Assembly (NCBI GenBank): GCA_027382625.1
Contig: JAJKFJ010022898.1
Coordinates: 1 to 64,000, forward strand
Direction: 5' to 3'
Length of the DNA stretch: 64,000 nucleotides
Origin: Tetmemena sp. SeJ-2015
Lineage: Eukaryota; Ciliophora; Spirotrichea; Sporadotrichida; Oxytrichidae
In this document: piece after piece, positions 24,301 to 36,800 of the stretch
Position numbering within the stretch: position 1 is the stretch's first letter
Layout: each line of letters begins with the position of its first letter
The notes under the pieces: model-generated
What the model was told of the DNA's origin: nothing
What the model saw: the letters and a program-made list of their open reading frames with translations, nothing else
Database searches by the model: none
Program-made: the position numbers and the translations under genes

Positions 24301-27300
24301 ATATAGGATGAATACGAATGCAGAATAGGAGGTAAGAGATATTTCAGACTAATCTACTAGTAGACGTTGACTAAAGTCCTAATGTTCAGATGGTTAACAC
24401 CTAGATGAGTCAATTTTTACTCCAAAGTTCGAAACACTCATGTAAATATCTTTTTTAATTTTTTTGGGACCAAAATTTCTCTCAGCAGAAGCAATACTAG
24501 TAATAGCAACAGTATAAATAATTTAAGAGTTATTAAAAATGAAGAAGATGAACAAGAAAATTAATTAGCGGAAGAATAGTTTGAAAATAGATAAGAGATA
24601 TTTAAAAAAACTGATAACCAAAGCTGATATAGTAAGCCTCAAAAGTATTCAATTAAAGATCAAGGCAGTTATAAATTTTGAGATGTCTTTATTAATTTAA
24701 CCATCAGATCTTTTTATACATCTCTTTTTAACAATCTCTCTCATCTTTCATATTCTACCTATAATGAATAAAGATAGAGAAAGCTACTTTAAAGGATTAA
24801 GCATAAAGCATGAAAGGTTCAAGTTAATTGATTCGGCTTATGATTCTAAGGAATCAAGAGCAAAGAAATATAGATATGATCTTTGTGTTTTTGGACTTGA
24901 ATGAATATAAAAAATTAAATAAGGATTAGCATTTTTTTAAAATGTAACTGGCTAGCAGATAATTTGGGTCATCTCATCAAAGATTTATTTGAGGAGAAAT
25001 TTGAGCTTCAAGATTTTTATTTTTCATCTTAATTAAATTTTATTCTCTTAGTGAAGCTAGTAAGCTTAGTCACATATCTCAGGCGATTTATTAAATAAAC
25101 CAAGAGGGATTTCACTCTACAATTAAACTTAGACCTAACTAATCTCCTCCAGGATACAAAGGATGCAAAATGAGTAAAGAAAATTCTTAGAATTTACATT
25201 TCCTCTCAGTGATTGGAGATTTAAATTTATTTGTGATAAAATCCGAAATGTAAATCAAATATTTTTGAGATAGATAAGATCCTAAAAGATATTAGAGAAT
25301 GCTCGCAATTCTTCAGAGCTTATACAGAAATAAAAGATTTTATTTAATAGAAAGATAAAGGAAAACGAAGGGTAGGAAGCAAAATGGAGGGTCAAGTAGT
25401 GTATTCCTTAATTTATAAATTATTTTATGAATTCTTCTATAAGAAATATAAATGTGCAATAATTCTTTAAAACTAAATATCTCCCTCTCTCTTAAGTACT
25501 CCTATTTAGATAATCTGGAAAATTAATTCAATTAAGATGGGTTATTAATTTTCATTGTCTTATTTATCAATTAAGCAGGCAAATAACTTTTATTAAAATA
25601 TATTTATAAAAAGGCTTGTCTATAATAAAATCAAATAAAACACAAGATAACATCTAAAGAAACTCTCTAAAGAGAGAGGGGAATATTTATGTTGATAACT
25701 TTAAATTTATTAATTTATTATTCCTAATCCATTTCTTGAGTAATATTTGGCAACCGCAGGCAAACATGAGTTCTATAAGTTAGAAAAAGAGTTTTGTTGC
25801 AAAATCAGTTTCTCAGAGGGCTGAATTTCTATGAGATTTGCATTTTATTTAAGGGCTGCTTCGAATTTAATTCAACTCCTGAACAATATGGATAAATATG
25901 TGAGAGACTGCTAGAATTTGAAAAAGATAAACGGGCTTTCGTAAAGACTATGGAGATAACAAGCAAGAAAAATATAAAAGCAATTATCAAAAGACCTTTG
26001 ACCTATTCATTAATTGATTTAATCTCTATTTACTATTGGAAGGAGAAGTTCAGAGTGAAGATCAATCAAATATTAAATTCTAAATTATTTTTAATAAGTA
26101 TGAATTTGAAGATCAATATTCTAGATTTTGAAGCATTTAAGGACTAATAATATATCATTTTTAATAGGGACTTATAGGTATTGAAATGGTAGTATAGAGC
26201 GTCAAGCTATGAGTAAAATATTCATTCGATAGATAATCAAGGCTTCTGTTGGAAAAACTTTGACCCATTCATCAGTGAGCAAATCAAAATATTGTTATCA
26301 GTATAAGTTTAAATCGAAAGGTGTTAGAAAGAGCTTGCTACATCAACCGCACCATATTATATAAAATGATCACTTTAAGTAAATTATAAATAGATAAAGA
26401 AATTGATGGCATTTAGAAATTTTCTTTTGCTTCACCAATTTTAAAATTTAGTGATCGATCTTCTCTGAAATAAATATATATTTTAATTTTTTTTTTATTG
26501 TAATTTTTATCAGCTGGAAGGTTTATTTTTCTGATGTAACTCTACTTGTTATGAATTTTTTTTTTATAATTCAGAGCTTAATATTCGTTTCTTAAAAGTT
26601 TTTCCTTAACCTAATAATTTGATAAAAATTTCTTCTAAGTTAATAGATTTTAGATTGTTTGCGCCATTTTAGATTGTTTTATTAAATATGATAAAAAGTA
26701 GCAAGGTAAATAAAATCCGTTATAACTTAAAGATTTAATTTTCATATACTATTAATTATGTCTTGCAGAAGACGATGATGAAGACGATGAGGAAGACGAA
26801 AAAGATGGAGTTTGGAAAAAGTGGGAATAATAATAATTAAATAACAATAATAATAACAACAGCAATAGCAGCAACAGCAAAAGCAGCAGACTATAAGCTT
26901 AGAGTCCAGACACCATATGACTACCGACTATGAGGCTACCCCGAGATCTTGCATTGGAGGCAGAGTGCACGCTCTCACCAGTCCACTGAGCCCCAGGCAT
27001 GGCGCCCGAGGCCCCCGAGTGACCGGCAGCTCACGCCCTCAGTCAGGGAGGGTTTGAACGGCAGGGATTCCTGGCCATTGCCCTGTGCAGTGAGTGGCAA
27101 CGCCCGAGTCCTCTTGTGGCGATCGGTAGTGACCCCCCTGGTCAGTGATGCCTACGGCTAGAGAGTACCAGTGAAGGTTCGGAGGGAGAGCGGCTCCTTG
27201 ATGGACTTGAGTCCCCATATTTAAGAGGTTAGAGGTATAGATTAGTACTAGATAAGCAAATCAAATATATATTAAATATCTCGCTAATTCACTCTAACTT

Positions 27301-30130
27301 AATCGTCTTCTGCAAGACATAATTAATAGTGATTATGAGCTGTATAATCTTGTCTGATCTCTACTGTTTGAGATTGGAATCTGATTATTCTTTTTTTATG
27401 CTCAAATGTTTTATTTATTTATTTATTTATTTATTATTAATTTTCATATAAGCACTTTAAAAAATATTAATTTTCAAGGATCCAGATTTCCAAATATAAA
27501 ATGGTTTAGATTAACTTTAAATTGAATTGTATATATTTGTGTATATTCATATGAAAGTGAGATTGTACTTCCCAAAGAGATTCTTGGAATAAATTATTTT
27601 TTCTCTTTCTCTTTTTAAATTTACTTAGATTCTTCACTTTGAAATAAATTCTGCATCTGGGATGCAGCCATGCATAATCTACCAGACTCCTTAAGGCTTC
27701 TACTAATTCTATAATATTGCCACTAAGAAGGTAAGTAAGAATTGTCCAGTTATTAATCTAAAATGTAGAGCAAGGAAATGAGAGGAATATATGAGCCATT
27801 TATCCCCTTGGATCAGAAAATAAAGATGCAAGAGTAGTTTTAATAAACAGACTCTCATCCACATACTGATGCTATATATTTTACACAAATTTGAATTTAG
27901 TTTTTGCAATATAAAGTTCACTAAATTATATATTTTGATCCGTCTTAAATTCTTATCAATAATCTTTTAAAATAATTATGATGCTTTAGAAAGCAAACCT
28001 GTGTTTGAGGTGCAAGGCCTATCCAAGAATCTGGAAGAGTTCATGGAAATGATTATTGAGATATCTAGCATCTATGAACACAAGAGCTCAAATAAAATTA
28101 ATAAGTATTTTTATTTTTTTTTATATATTATTTGAGCTGCTTCACTTATCAAGTATTGGATCGCTATCAAAAGAACAGCCTTGCTTCTGAGCTAGTAAAT
28201 CAAATTTTGAACAAGTTCTAATCAAACAAAATATAATAGGGAAGATAGAATTAGGTTATCATGAATTACAAAAATAGAAAATATAACTATCGAATAAGTT
28301 GATTTTTTTAAAATACAAATGGCAATTCGATTTATAAATTGGATGAACTTGAGTGTTGAAATAATTTTATATATTTAATTAATTTAGTAAACTAATTACG
28401 CTTAGACTTTTAAACAAGATGACATTAGATATTATAGTAGGAATTTTAATTAAAATCGGTGATTGGTTAAAATAATAAATGAAGAGTTGCAAAATGGTGT
28501 CAGTTGAAATCACAGATTCACCCCCTGATCTGCAGCTTGTTCGATAGCTTAGCAAAAATTAATATGGGTTTCTTCTTTAATCATCTTCGCAGCACCTCTC
28601 AGCAGCGAGATATGAAGCGCGCATGAATTTTAATTTCGGACATCAGCTTCTACTTAACTTGTGTCGCTTATAACTCTGTATTGACCGCCCCACACAAAAG
28701 TTGCAAGGATGAAAAGTTCTTAGAATTTCATGATGAATCGAATGGTCTAATAATTATTTAAATCTGACACACTTCAACAGTCACTGATTTATTCCATTTT
28801 AATTTAATATCTAATTTAATTCTCTTTTTTATTAAATTCTCAGCTATATTAGAATACACTGTAACTAATTCTATCCTAGCTATATAGCAAATTAATATTT
28901 AACAATATTTTTTTTATATATTTCTGATGTGATTTGAAAATAACCAAAAACTAGGAGCATTTTGAAATAACTGGAAACAGACAGAAGCAGGCAATGCAGT
29001 GGCTGTAGGAATTTCTCTTCAAACTAAACCACTACAACATTCCGACCAGTTGGACAGATATCATCAGCTAATTCTTTTTAATATTCTTATAAAAGCGTAC
29101 TTGAGAAAGGCATAAATAATTTTTAATATATTGATGGGAAGGCTATGAGCCAAAAGCTTAATTAAAATTATTTAAATTCTTTTGTTTAGAGTATGAAACT
29201 TTTGATTTGTAGATTGAATATATGCAAGCTAAGATCGACCACATGGATTTGATCGAGAAGTTCAGAAGAATGAGTGGTTGGATTCTAAACCCAGTCAAGA
29301 TATTCAGAATTCAAAACCCTTACTTTAAAAATAAGTTAACTTGTGGAAGAAGTTTGAGATTGAGCGCAAGCGGATAGAAGAGAGGGATGGACACCCGCCT
29401 GTTATTCAAGACCATTAACAAATATTTTTATGAAACTATATAATATAATTATAAGACTTGTATCACGGGACGAGTGAGACTAATCCTTAAAATTAATAAA
29501 TTTATAAAAATTATAATTTATCTATAATAATCCTGAGCAAATAGTTTTCTCGCATGAAGGATTTGACATCCGCAAAGCCAAACAAGATTCTTTTTATTAA
29601 ACTAATTAAAATTGTTTAAAAATCTATGTGGGGGAAAGCCTTATATTTCTCAGTGAGATCAGAGTAAAAGAATATATTTCTCTTATTAAATATTTTAATA
29701 AGTACTCAAACTCATATGCTCACAAGACTTTACTATTCAAAAAGTGCATGATATAAGCCAAAGTCATCACAGGTAGGCATGTCCACCTAGAGCATGCCCC
29801 TATAGTTTCCTTGCCAATATTTGAAATTTATAAATTAGAAATGAAGTCTTTTAATGATAAATAGTTCCAGGCAAGAATTTCAGTTATGATTCAGTTCAAG
29901 GAATAACTAATTTAACCAATTATATAATTTTAGGTTTATTTTATTTTGTTCCCTTTTAAAATTAGTTCATTAAATAAGTCTCACCCCGTTAAGTCCAAAA
30001 AGTATTTTTGACTGAAATTGAATATGAATTTACTTGATAATTTATTAAAATAACTAAAGGGTGTGAGATATATATGATTTTGGAGAACTGCAAAGTCTAT
30101 CCCGAGTATTTGATTGAATATTCTGATTGA
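21394..30130 (+). CDS. Copy B: WWE-PARP gene (precursor span)
   Basis: Same architecture as copy A. The N-terminal MDSs (21.39-22.98 kb) carry MKKKQIQL and acidic stretches. The central conserved block (about 23.15-25.34 kb) includes YPEYLLTFFEIRLRLKH and KYYLISKYFQEAI. WWE follows at about 26.1-27.8 kb and PARP at about 29.2-30.13 kb, with MWGKALYFS-like and VLENCKVYPEYLIEY motifs and TGA at 30,128-30,130. It is the longest of the four close copies because its IESs hold a 583-bp TIR element, a dispersed 0.4-kb repeat and a partial TIR element. One T-run near 23,870 is one base off frame relative to copy D. Triad as in copy A; mono-ADP-ribosyltransferase role inferred. Confidence 0.78.
24301..24450 (+). 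mobile_element. Partial TIR element with tRNA-like core
   Basis: Starts ATAGGATGAATACGAATG, almost the same as the right TIR of the 1.73-kb element, and continues GGTAAGAGATATTT as in the element at 35,386. A tRNA-like segment follows, with an A-box-like GATGGTTAACACC and a B-box-like AGTTCGAAAC about 35 bp apart. No matching right TIR was seen downstream, so the copy is truncated or its right end has decayed. Confidence 0.5.
26748..27330 (+). mobile_element. 583-bp TIR element with GC-rich core, copy 1
   Basis: Perfect 29-bp terminal inverted repeats at 26,748-26,776 and 27,302-27,330 (starting ACTATTAATTATG). The core (about 26,900-27,180) is far more GC-rich than anything nearby. It is homologous, in inverse orientation, to the core of 33,117-33,699, which has exactly the same length. 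The element sits in an IES of copy B between the two halves of the WWE domain. An Asp/Glu-rich then Asn/Ser-rich frame follows the left TIR. A frame at 26,949-27,161 is broken by indels relative to the sister element. Confidence 0.88.
27409..27436. repeat. (TTTA)n microsatellite
   Basis: Short tetranucleotide run in an IES-like AT-rich stretch just to the right of the 583-bp element. Confidence 0.9.
27731..27768 (+). other. Spliceosomal intron in copy B (38 nt)
   Basis: GTAAG to TAG at the same codon position as in copies A, C and D; joins TKK to SKEMRG. Confidence 0.75.
28223..28928 (+). other. 706-bp IES of copy B holding the dispersed repeat
   Basis: The only junction that keeps the frame uses a 2-bp AT pointer and restores KFQCDLKIT. 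At this junction copies A and D have IESs of ordinary length with 7-8 bp pointers (GTTCTAAT, TTCTAAT). Confidence 0.65.
28446..28851 (+). repeat. Dispersed 0.4-kb repeat, copy 2
   Basis: Second copy of the repeat at 17,064-17,445, same orientation, in a different IES position of the gene. Internal landmarks are conserved but many indels separate the two. Confidence 0.8.
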
Positions 30131-30894
30131 AACAAAACTACTTCCTCCTTCAATTTCAAGAGAATGCTTGGAAAATAGCATTAAGGAATTTAATATGATC
30201 CAAGATGCTCTTATGAACTTCCTCATTTGATTTTGAAAGCAGCAAGAAAAAGCTTAGAAATTGTATTTCATTTTTTTAAAGTTTAAATCAGTTCGTACTT
30301 TGCTCTTATTGGAATTTTATAAATAAGAGTTTTAACAAAAAAATCCATTCAAAATTTAAAAAAATTTAGAATCAATATATATAAGAATTTTATCTAAAAA
30401 TAAGTTGATTTAAAATGACATAAGATAATCGCAATCAATATTTTTATTTAATTTTGAAAAAAATCATTATTCTATAACTTATTTGACAGTGAATAAATAT
30501 TCGAATTTAATATTGACTTATCAAATTTTGATTTTAAAAAAAGGCTCAAAAAAATTGAATAATTAAGAAAGAAAAAAATAAATTCCATTATGATAAGAAA
30601 GTGAGAATAAGTTGTAGTTAATTAATTTTATACCTTATAATGATGAGAGTAAAACGTGAAATGAAATAAATACACTCCTATCTCAGTTTAATTTTGATTT
30701 AAAGGTAATTAATTATATAATGAATTTGAGATAAATCATTTATTTGTTTTTTACTTAAAAAATCAAAAATCTAGGATTAAGAGTCATATTAAAATAAATA
30801 AATTAAGAAGAAATATCCATTTTAAATATTTAAGATTCAACTTATTAAATTTAAATTACTAACGATTTAATCAACAACCTACTACGAAAATCGG
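30131..30894. other. Intergenic spacer copy B / copy C
   Basis: AT-rich, no gene seen. The 3' end carries the conserved pre-ATG flank shared by all four close copies. Confidence 0.6.
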
Positions 30895-33800
30895 ATGAAG
30901 AAGAAACAAACTTAATTATCTATTAATTTCTACTCACAGCAGCAATTCAATTAGAATATATATATTTGAACGTAAATAAATGTTTTATTCGAGGAGTCTA
31001 CTTTCTTCAACAAGTTAGTTTTTTATTTAAGAGCCTCCCACGGAGAGACATTGATCTTTAGAAAGGATAAAGCAATTAGAGTTTGTGCTATCCTTCAGAT
31101 GAGTCTCCATACTAAATCACTGGCAATAGAACTACAAAACTGGATTAATCTCTACTCATAAACAAGGCTATCATAAGTCATAATTTAAATCTGCAATTTA
31201 AATTTCTTTTTGTTCCTTAGATTATATATACAATTATTTTAACTTAAAGTTTGTTTTTATTTAAATGTAGTCGGTTAAGCAATGACAATAAATCCACTCG
31301 AGTACCAAGCACTTTACAATTTGGAGCCTATCCTAAGTTTAAAGATTTGAACAAAAAGTTTTAAGGTGTACGCCCCAGTAAACTTGGGACTCAGATAGTA
31401 ACTCCTTAAAAAGAAGCAGCTTTCATAAAGAGCAAATAAAGCAACTTATTTCTAAAATCACAAAGCACTTTAAATTAAACCGCATCGTTAATTTTTAAAT
31501 TACTATTTAATGTGATAAATATTTTAATCATTAAAGTCCGGAGAAGAGAAAAAGCAATAGCAGAATGATTATTTAAATCCCATAAATTATAGGTTTTAGT
31601 TTTAAAATATTTGCTAGCAACAAACTAATGAGGAAACCCCTATCATGAAACTAATTTAAGACTCACTATAAAATCTAGAAACAGACTTCAGCCTTTGCAC
31701 TCACTGGATTAAATAAAGGAGAACAGCAATACCCTTATCTCTAGAAATGAAATTTCTTGTCAATAAATGTTGCAAAGATTGATTCCAGGCATGTTAAGTC
31801 ACTTCTCTTCTCTAGTAGTTTCTAATCGTCTGCCTTCAATCTTTCCACATAATTTAAATCGCTATTGATCTTAGATATAATTTATATATAAGGAAGGTAC
31901 CGATCTTACTTTGTCCTCTCTAGAATTAGAAGAATCATAGCTGCAAACTTAAGAAATGCCTATAGATTTTTGTATTATTTTTTTTTTCTTTTTAAAGATT
32001 AAGTGGAAGCTTCCCAAAGCATTTTGTCTGAATAATTAGATCCCCAAATTAAAGATCTTATCATTAAAGAAGATATGATCGACTTAAATGAAATTTCTAC
32101 TGCAGAGATCTTCTCAAAAATTAATATAGAACCTACATAATAGGGAATATTATTTATTTTAGGGCGAGAGCAAGGAATACTACTTCACAAATAACTTCGA
32201 GTCGTTTAAATTTTTATAAAAAGACTTTAAATTTTGACTTTAAAATCCTAAAAAGTCTATAATTATAATTCCCTATTATTTTAATTATGAAATTCTTATT
32301 TTAAATTAAAAAAATTAGAGTCTAGTATTGATAAATATACTAGCATTTGTAATTACAGCACTCCTTAAAAATAAAAGGCGAAGCGATAGTATGATAATGA
32401 TTACTTGAGTGTCGTGAATAAAGACTATGAAAGAATAACTTTCGACTATCCTGAATTTATACTCAAGTTTTTTAAAATCCGTCTCAGACTTAAACACTAA
32501 AATTTAAAAATTCACATTTTAATTAGCTTACACCTTCATATGGAGTTATCAAAATACTTACATTCCAAAGATATAACCCTTGAAAATTATGTCTCCCTTC
32601 CTCCTCAAGTAAATATTCGCAAAAGTCTTCTCCAATACCAAAGATACATAGACCAATTTATGAAATTACAGCTCCTGGAATATACAATGGATTTTCCTAT
32701 CTTTTGGGACAAGACACTCGCTTCAAATATCTATACTGTATTCAGGAAGATGTTTTCTAGTAATCCTAAGGAAGTCTGTATCACAACATATTTAAAATTG
32801 TTTTAATTTTTGAACTGGCTGCTTAAACTCTGTTGAATAGAATGATAAGCTGGAGAGTTATGACGAATTAAAGATCCAAAGTATTCACCTCTTTGCAAGA
32901 CAAAGGGACAAAGCCATTTTTGAAAAAGAGAAAGCTTTGCTATAGCAATAGGTTACTCATCTCCATTATTTATTTAAACTTGAGATTACTCAATTATTTG
33001 GATATGAAACTGATCAATAATTTATGAATGAATGAATGAATGAATGAATTATTGAGTATAAAAAAAGAATATTCAAGTTCCATTCTAGAGATCAGGCTTA
33101 ATTAAAAAACTCAAGCATTATTAAATAGGACTTCCAGAGGAAGATTAGAGATTAGGAATTATAGTGATTTATATAAAAGACTATTTAATACCCCCACCTG
33201 TCCCCTACTAAATAATGGGACTCATACGGTCTCCCTCGAATGCATCACCGGTAATCTCTAGACGTACTGACCACTGACCAGGGGGCCCACAGCCGATAGC
33301 CGCAAGAGGACGCGGGCGTTGCCACTCACTGCACCTGCAATTGCCAGGAATCCCTGCCGTTCAAACCCTCCCTGACTGAGGGCGTGTGAGCTGTCGGTCA
33401 CGGGGGCCTCGGGCGCCATGCCTGGGGGATCAGTGGACTGGTCAAAGAGAGCGTGCACTCTGCCTCCGGTGTCTGATTCAGGGTGTCTCATAGCGGTAGT
33501 CATCGGGTGGCCGCTGCCAGTGTCTTGTCTTGGGTCCTGTGCAGTATGTACGAATATCGTAGAAGTAACTTTAGTAGAACTGTAGTCACCGTAGTCGGTG
33601 CGTCGTCTGCTGCTACCACCACTCTTTTTTATTTCCCTTTTTTTTCCGAATCAGCTCCTTCAGCAACTCCATCTTCTTCTGGAAGTCCTATTTAATAATA
33701 TCAATAATTTATAATCTTATTGAATTAAATAAAGTGGATCAGATCTTAAACTGTACCACTATTTATTTTTAATTCCTTGTATTAGTGAGAAGTATTACCT

Positions 33801-36800
33801 TATAAGCAAGTATTATCAGCCAGCCATATAAGATATCCATAAAACAGAGGATCCCTATACAGCAAATGTGGAGATAGATTAAATCACGATGACTGAAAGC
33901 AAATTTATAAGTGAACTTTAGACACCGTAGATTTAGGAAATATATAGAGATGCCTTTTATGAAAGCCTTTGTTTGCTCAGCTCTTTCAAATACTACCAGG
34001 TCTAGTTTAATTTTGATAAGGAAATAGATCTCTTTGAAACTCAAGTCAAATTCGGGAAATCAGTTATCCATTAATTCTTCTTTTAAAGATAATGTTTTTA
34101 TTAAATACTTGAGTTATCAATTTAGTTGGAGCTTAAAAATTTAGATTCTAATTTTTTCATATTTAGTTGGAGAAGAAATTAAAAACCCTTTTTGCTTTAA
34201 GAATAAAGATAGATAGACCTACTTGGAACGATTAAACATTAAGCCTGACTAATCATTAGAGTTGAGGATTCTTGATTTTCCCCATGAGGAAGTTAGAGAC
34301 AAACTATTTACCTATGATCTTTGCTTTTTAGGATTTGAATGAAAATTATTTAACTAAAACATTTAGCGAATACTTTTGAATGTGGGAAGATGGTTGATAG
34401 TTTGAAGAGGATCCTCTTAAACTTATTTGAAGAGAAATTTGAGCTTTAAGATTTTAAAATACTAATTCTTCTTCATCATGATCATAATACCTTTTATTTT
34501 CTTAGTGAAAGCAATCAGCTGAGTCACATATCTCAGGCGATTACGGAAATAAACCAATTGGGGTTTTGCTCTACGATCAAAGGCTGTTAGAATTCATTGT
34601 AGCCAAAAGAGTCTTCTCCATAGTGCAAACGTTACAAATCTACTTCAGATAATTCTCATTTATTCTAGTATGAGACACTTTACCTCTCCATTATAGGAGA
34701 TTCAATCTATCTTTAAAAATTACTAATTTAAATATATAGATAGATAAGAGGAGGAAAGATATCAGAAAATGCAAGAAATCCTTATGATCTTAAAAAGAAG
34801 AATTTATTCTATATTTATATAGAAGGATAAGAGAAAACTCTGGAAAAGAAGTTGTTTTTAGGCACGAGCAGTAGATTCCTAATATAAATTATAATTTTAA
34901 AAATATAGAGACATTATAAGTTAAATTAACAATTTATAATAAAAAATGCCTTTTCTACATATAATTATTATCATTTGTCTTCTTTACCTCAAACAAAGAT
35001 TTTTAAATGCAAGATTTTTCTTTTTTGATTAGTCTCTGTAAGATGGAATATGTATAAATACATTTTAATTTAGCCAGTATTAAAATATTTACTCAGACTA
35101 TTTATATAAATTAATAGGTGTCTTCGAAAAGTAAAAGATACAAAAAATGGTACTTAAATATCTCTTGAAATATAATACTCTTTTAAAATAAGTTTATCGA
35201 GAGTTCGTCATGCTGAATATGAATATCACACTTACTACATTAAGTTTTGCTGGACTATAAGAAATGCTTCAGATTTTTTAAACCTAAATAGCTATTTAAT
35301 ATCTTCATATTCATTTTCATTTATAGTTATCCAATTAGAAACTTTTCCATTTTAAAAATGGTCAAATTATAATGGTGAATTGTTTTATGGCTCGAATACG
35401 AATGGTTGATCGGGGGTAAGAGATATTTAATCAAGTTTTAAACTAGGAAGGCAGAGTGGTCCTCATGATCAGCTGGTACTGGAATCGGATTTGTTTAAAT
35501 ATATTCCGGGCTCGAATCCCACTTATTAAAAACTTATTTAAATTTAAAAATTAACGATTATTCTGATAACTAATAACAAATCATATCATCCTTAGGATAG
35601 CCAAGAATAGCATTTGTGAACATATCCAATGCGAGATCTCAAATAAGACAATTAGCAGCTGCTTGGAAATCGGGAAAGACCTATTACGACTGAAATCCTC
35701 TCAAGTGGAAAAATGTCCAAAACAATTGTAGATAATTATAGGTAGCCGCGCTCCATTACCGATAGCAATTAAAACTCATAGCATTAAATTATCGTTACTG
35801 GGTGGAGTGTAATAATTAAACAAATGGGTTATTTTATTAATCTCTTTTTTTTACAACCCTCGATCAACCATTCGTATTCGAGCCATATTAAAGTCATAAA
35901 AATATATTCCTAATCCGTTCCTTGAATCGTACTTATAGACTGCAGGCATAAATGAACTCGAGCAGCTAGAAAAAGAGTTCAGGACTAAATTCTATTTCAA
36001 TAAGGTCAAAATTAAATAATATTATTTTAGGGCGGCTTCGAATTCAAATCAACTGCTGAACTATCAGAATAAATAAGTGATAGATTGCTAGCATTTGAGA
36101 AAGATAAATAGGCTTTAGTAAAGACTCTGCATATCAAAGATAAGAAAGTTGTAAAAGCAATTATCAAAAGACCTTTGATCTATTAAAATCCCAGAATATT
36201 GTTTTATTCCTATTGGGAGGAGAAGTTCAGAATTAAGATCAAGGAAAATTTAATGATGAAAAAAAATGTGTCATCTAAATGTTTTTTAATTATAATATCA
36301 AGATTGTTGATTACAAAGCAGTGAAGAAATTACTAGTTGTGAGATGGTAGTTTAGAATATCCAACTAAAGCAAAATCATTGACTCATTAGATTGGTTTGA
36401 CCGCAATTGGGAGAATTTCGAATCACACATCAGTGAGCAAATAATTAATTACTTTATATCAGTTAGAATAGTTTTTAAATCGAAAGGTTGTACTAAGAAA
36501 CATCTATTGTCTCATATTTTTAAAATCTAATTATTTTAGATGTTTATAACATTTACAAATTTGATATCGATTTTCAGCTCATTATTTTTTAATAAAAAAT
36601 TTTTTTAAAAATATAATAGGGCTTATCAAAATGAAAAGGCCAGATAAATTTCTCTAAAATTTTTTGTTTATAATTTGAAAGAAAATTAAAACTTGACTTT
36701 AAATAAATTGTAAGAGAAATTCAAAAGAAAATTTAAAATAATAGCCCATTTTTAATTTGATAAATTACTATAGGAGCGTTGAACTTCAAATGGTTAATTT

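Noticed and set aside
26949..27161. Stand-alone protein-coding gene
   Set aside because: It lies inside a 583-bp TIR element, and its frame is broken relative to the sister element at 33.3 kb.
35445..35525. Functional tRNA gene
   Set aside because: A and B boxes are suggestive, but the T-stem pairs only partly, no acceptor stem was found, and the segment lies within a TIR element.
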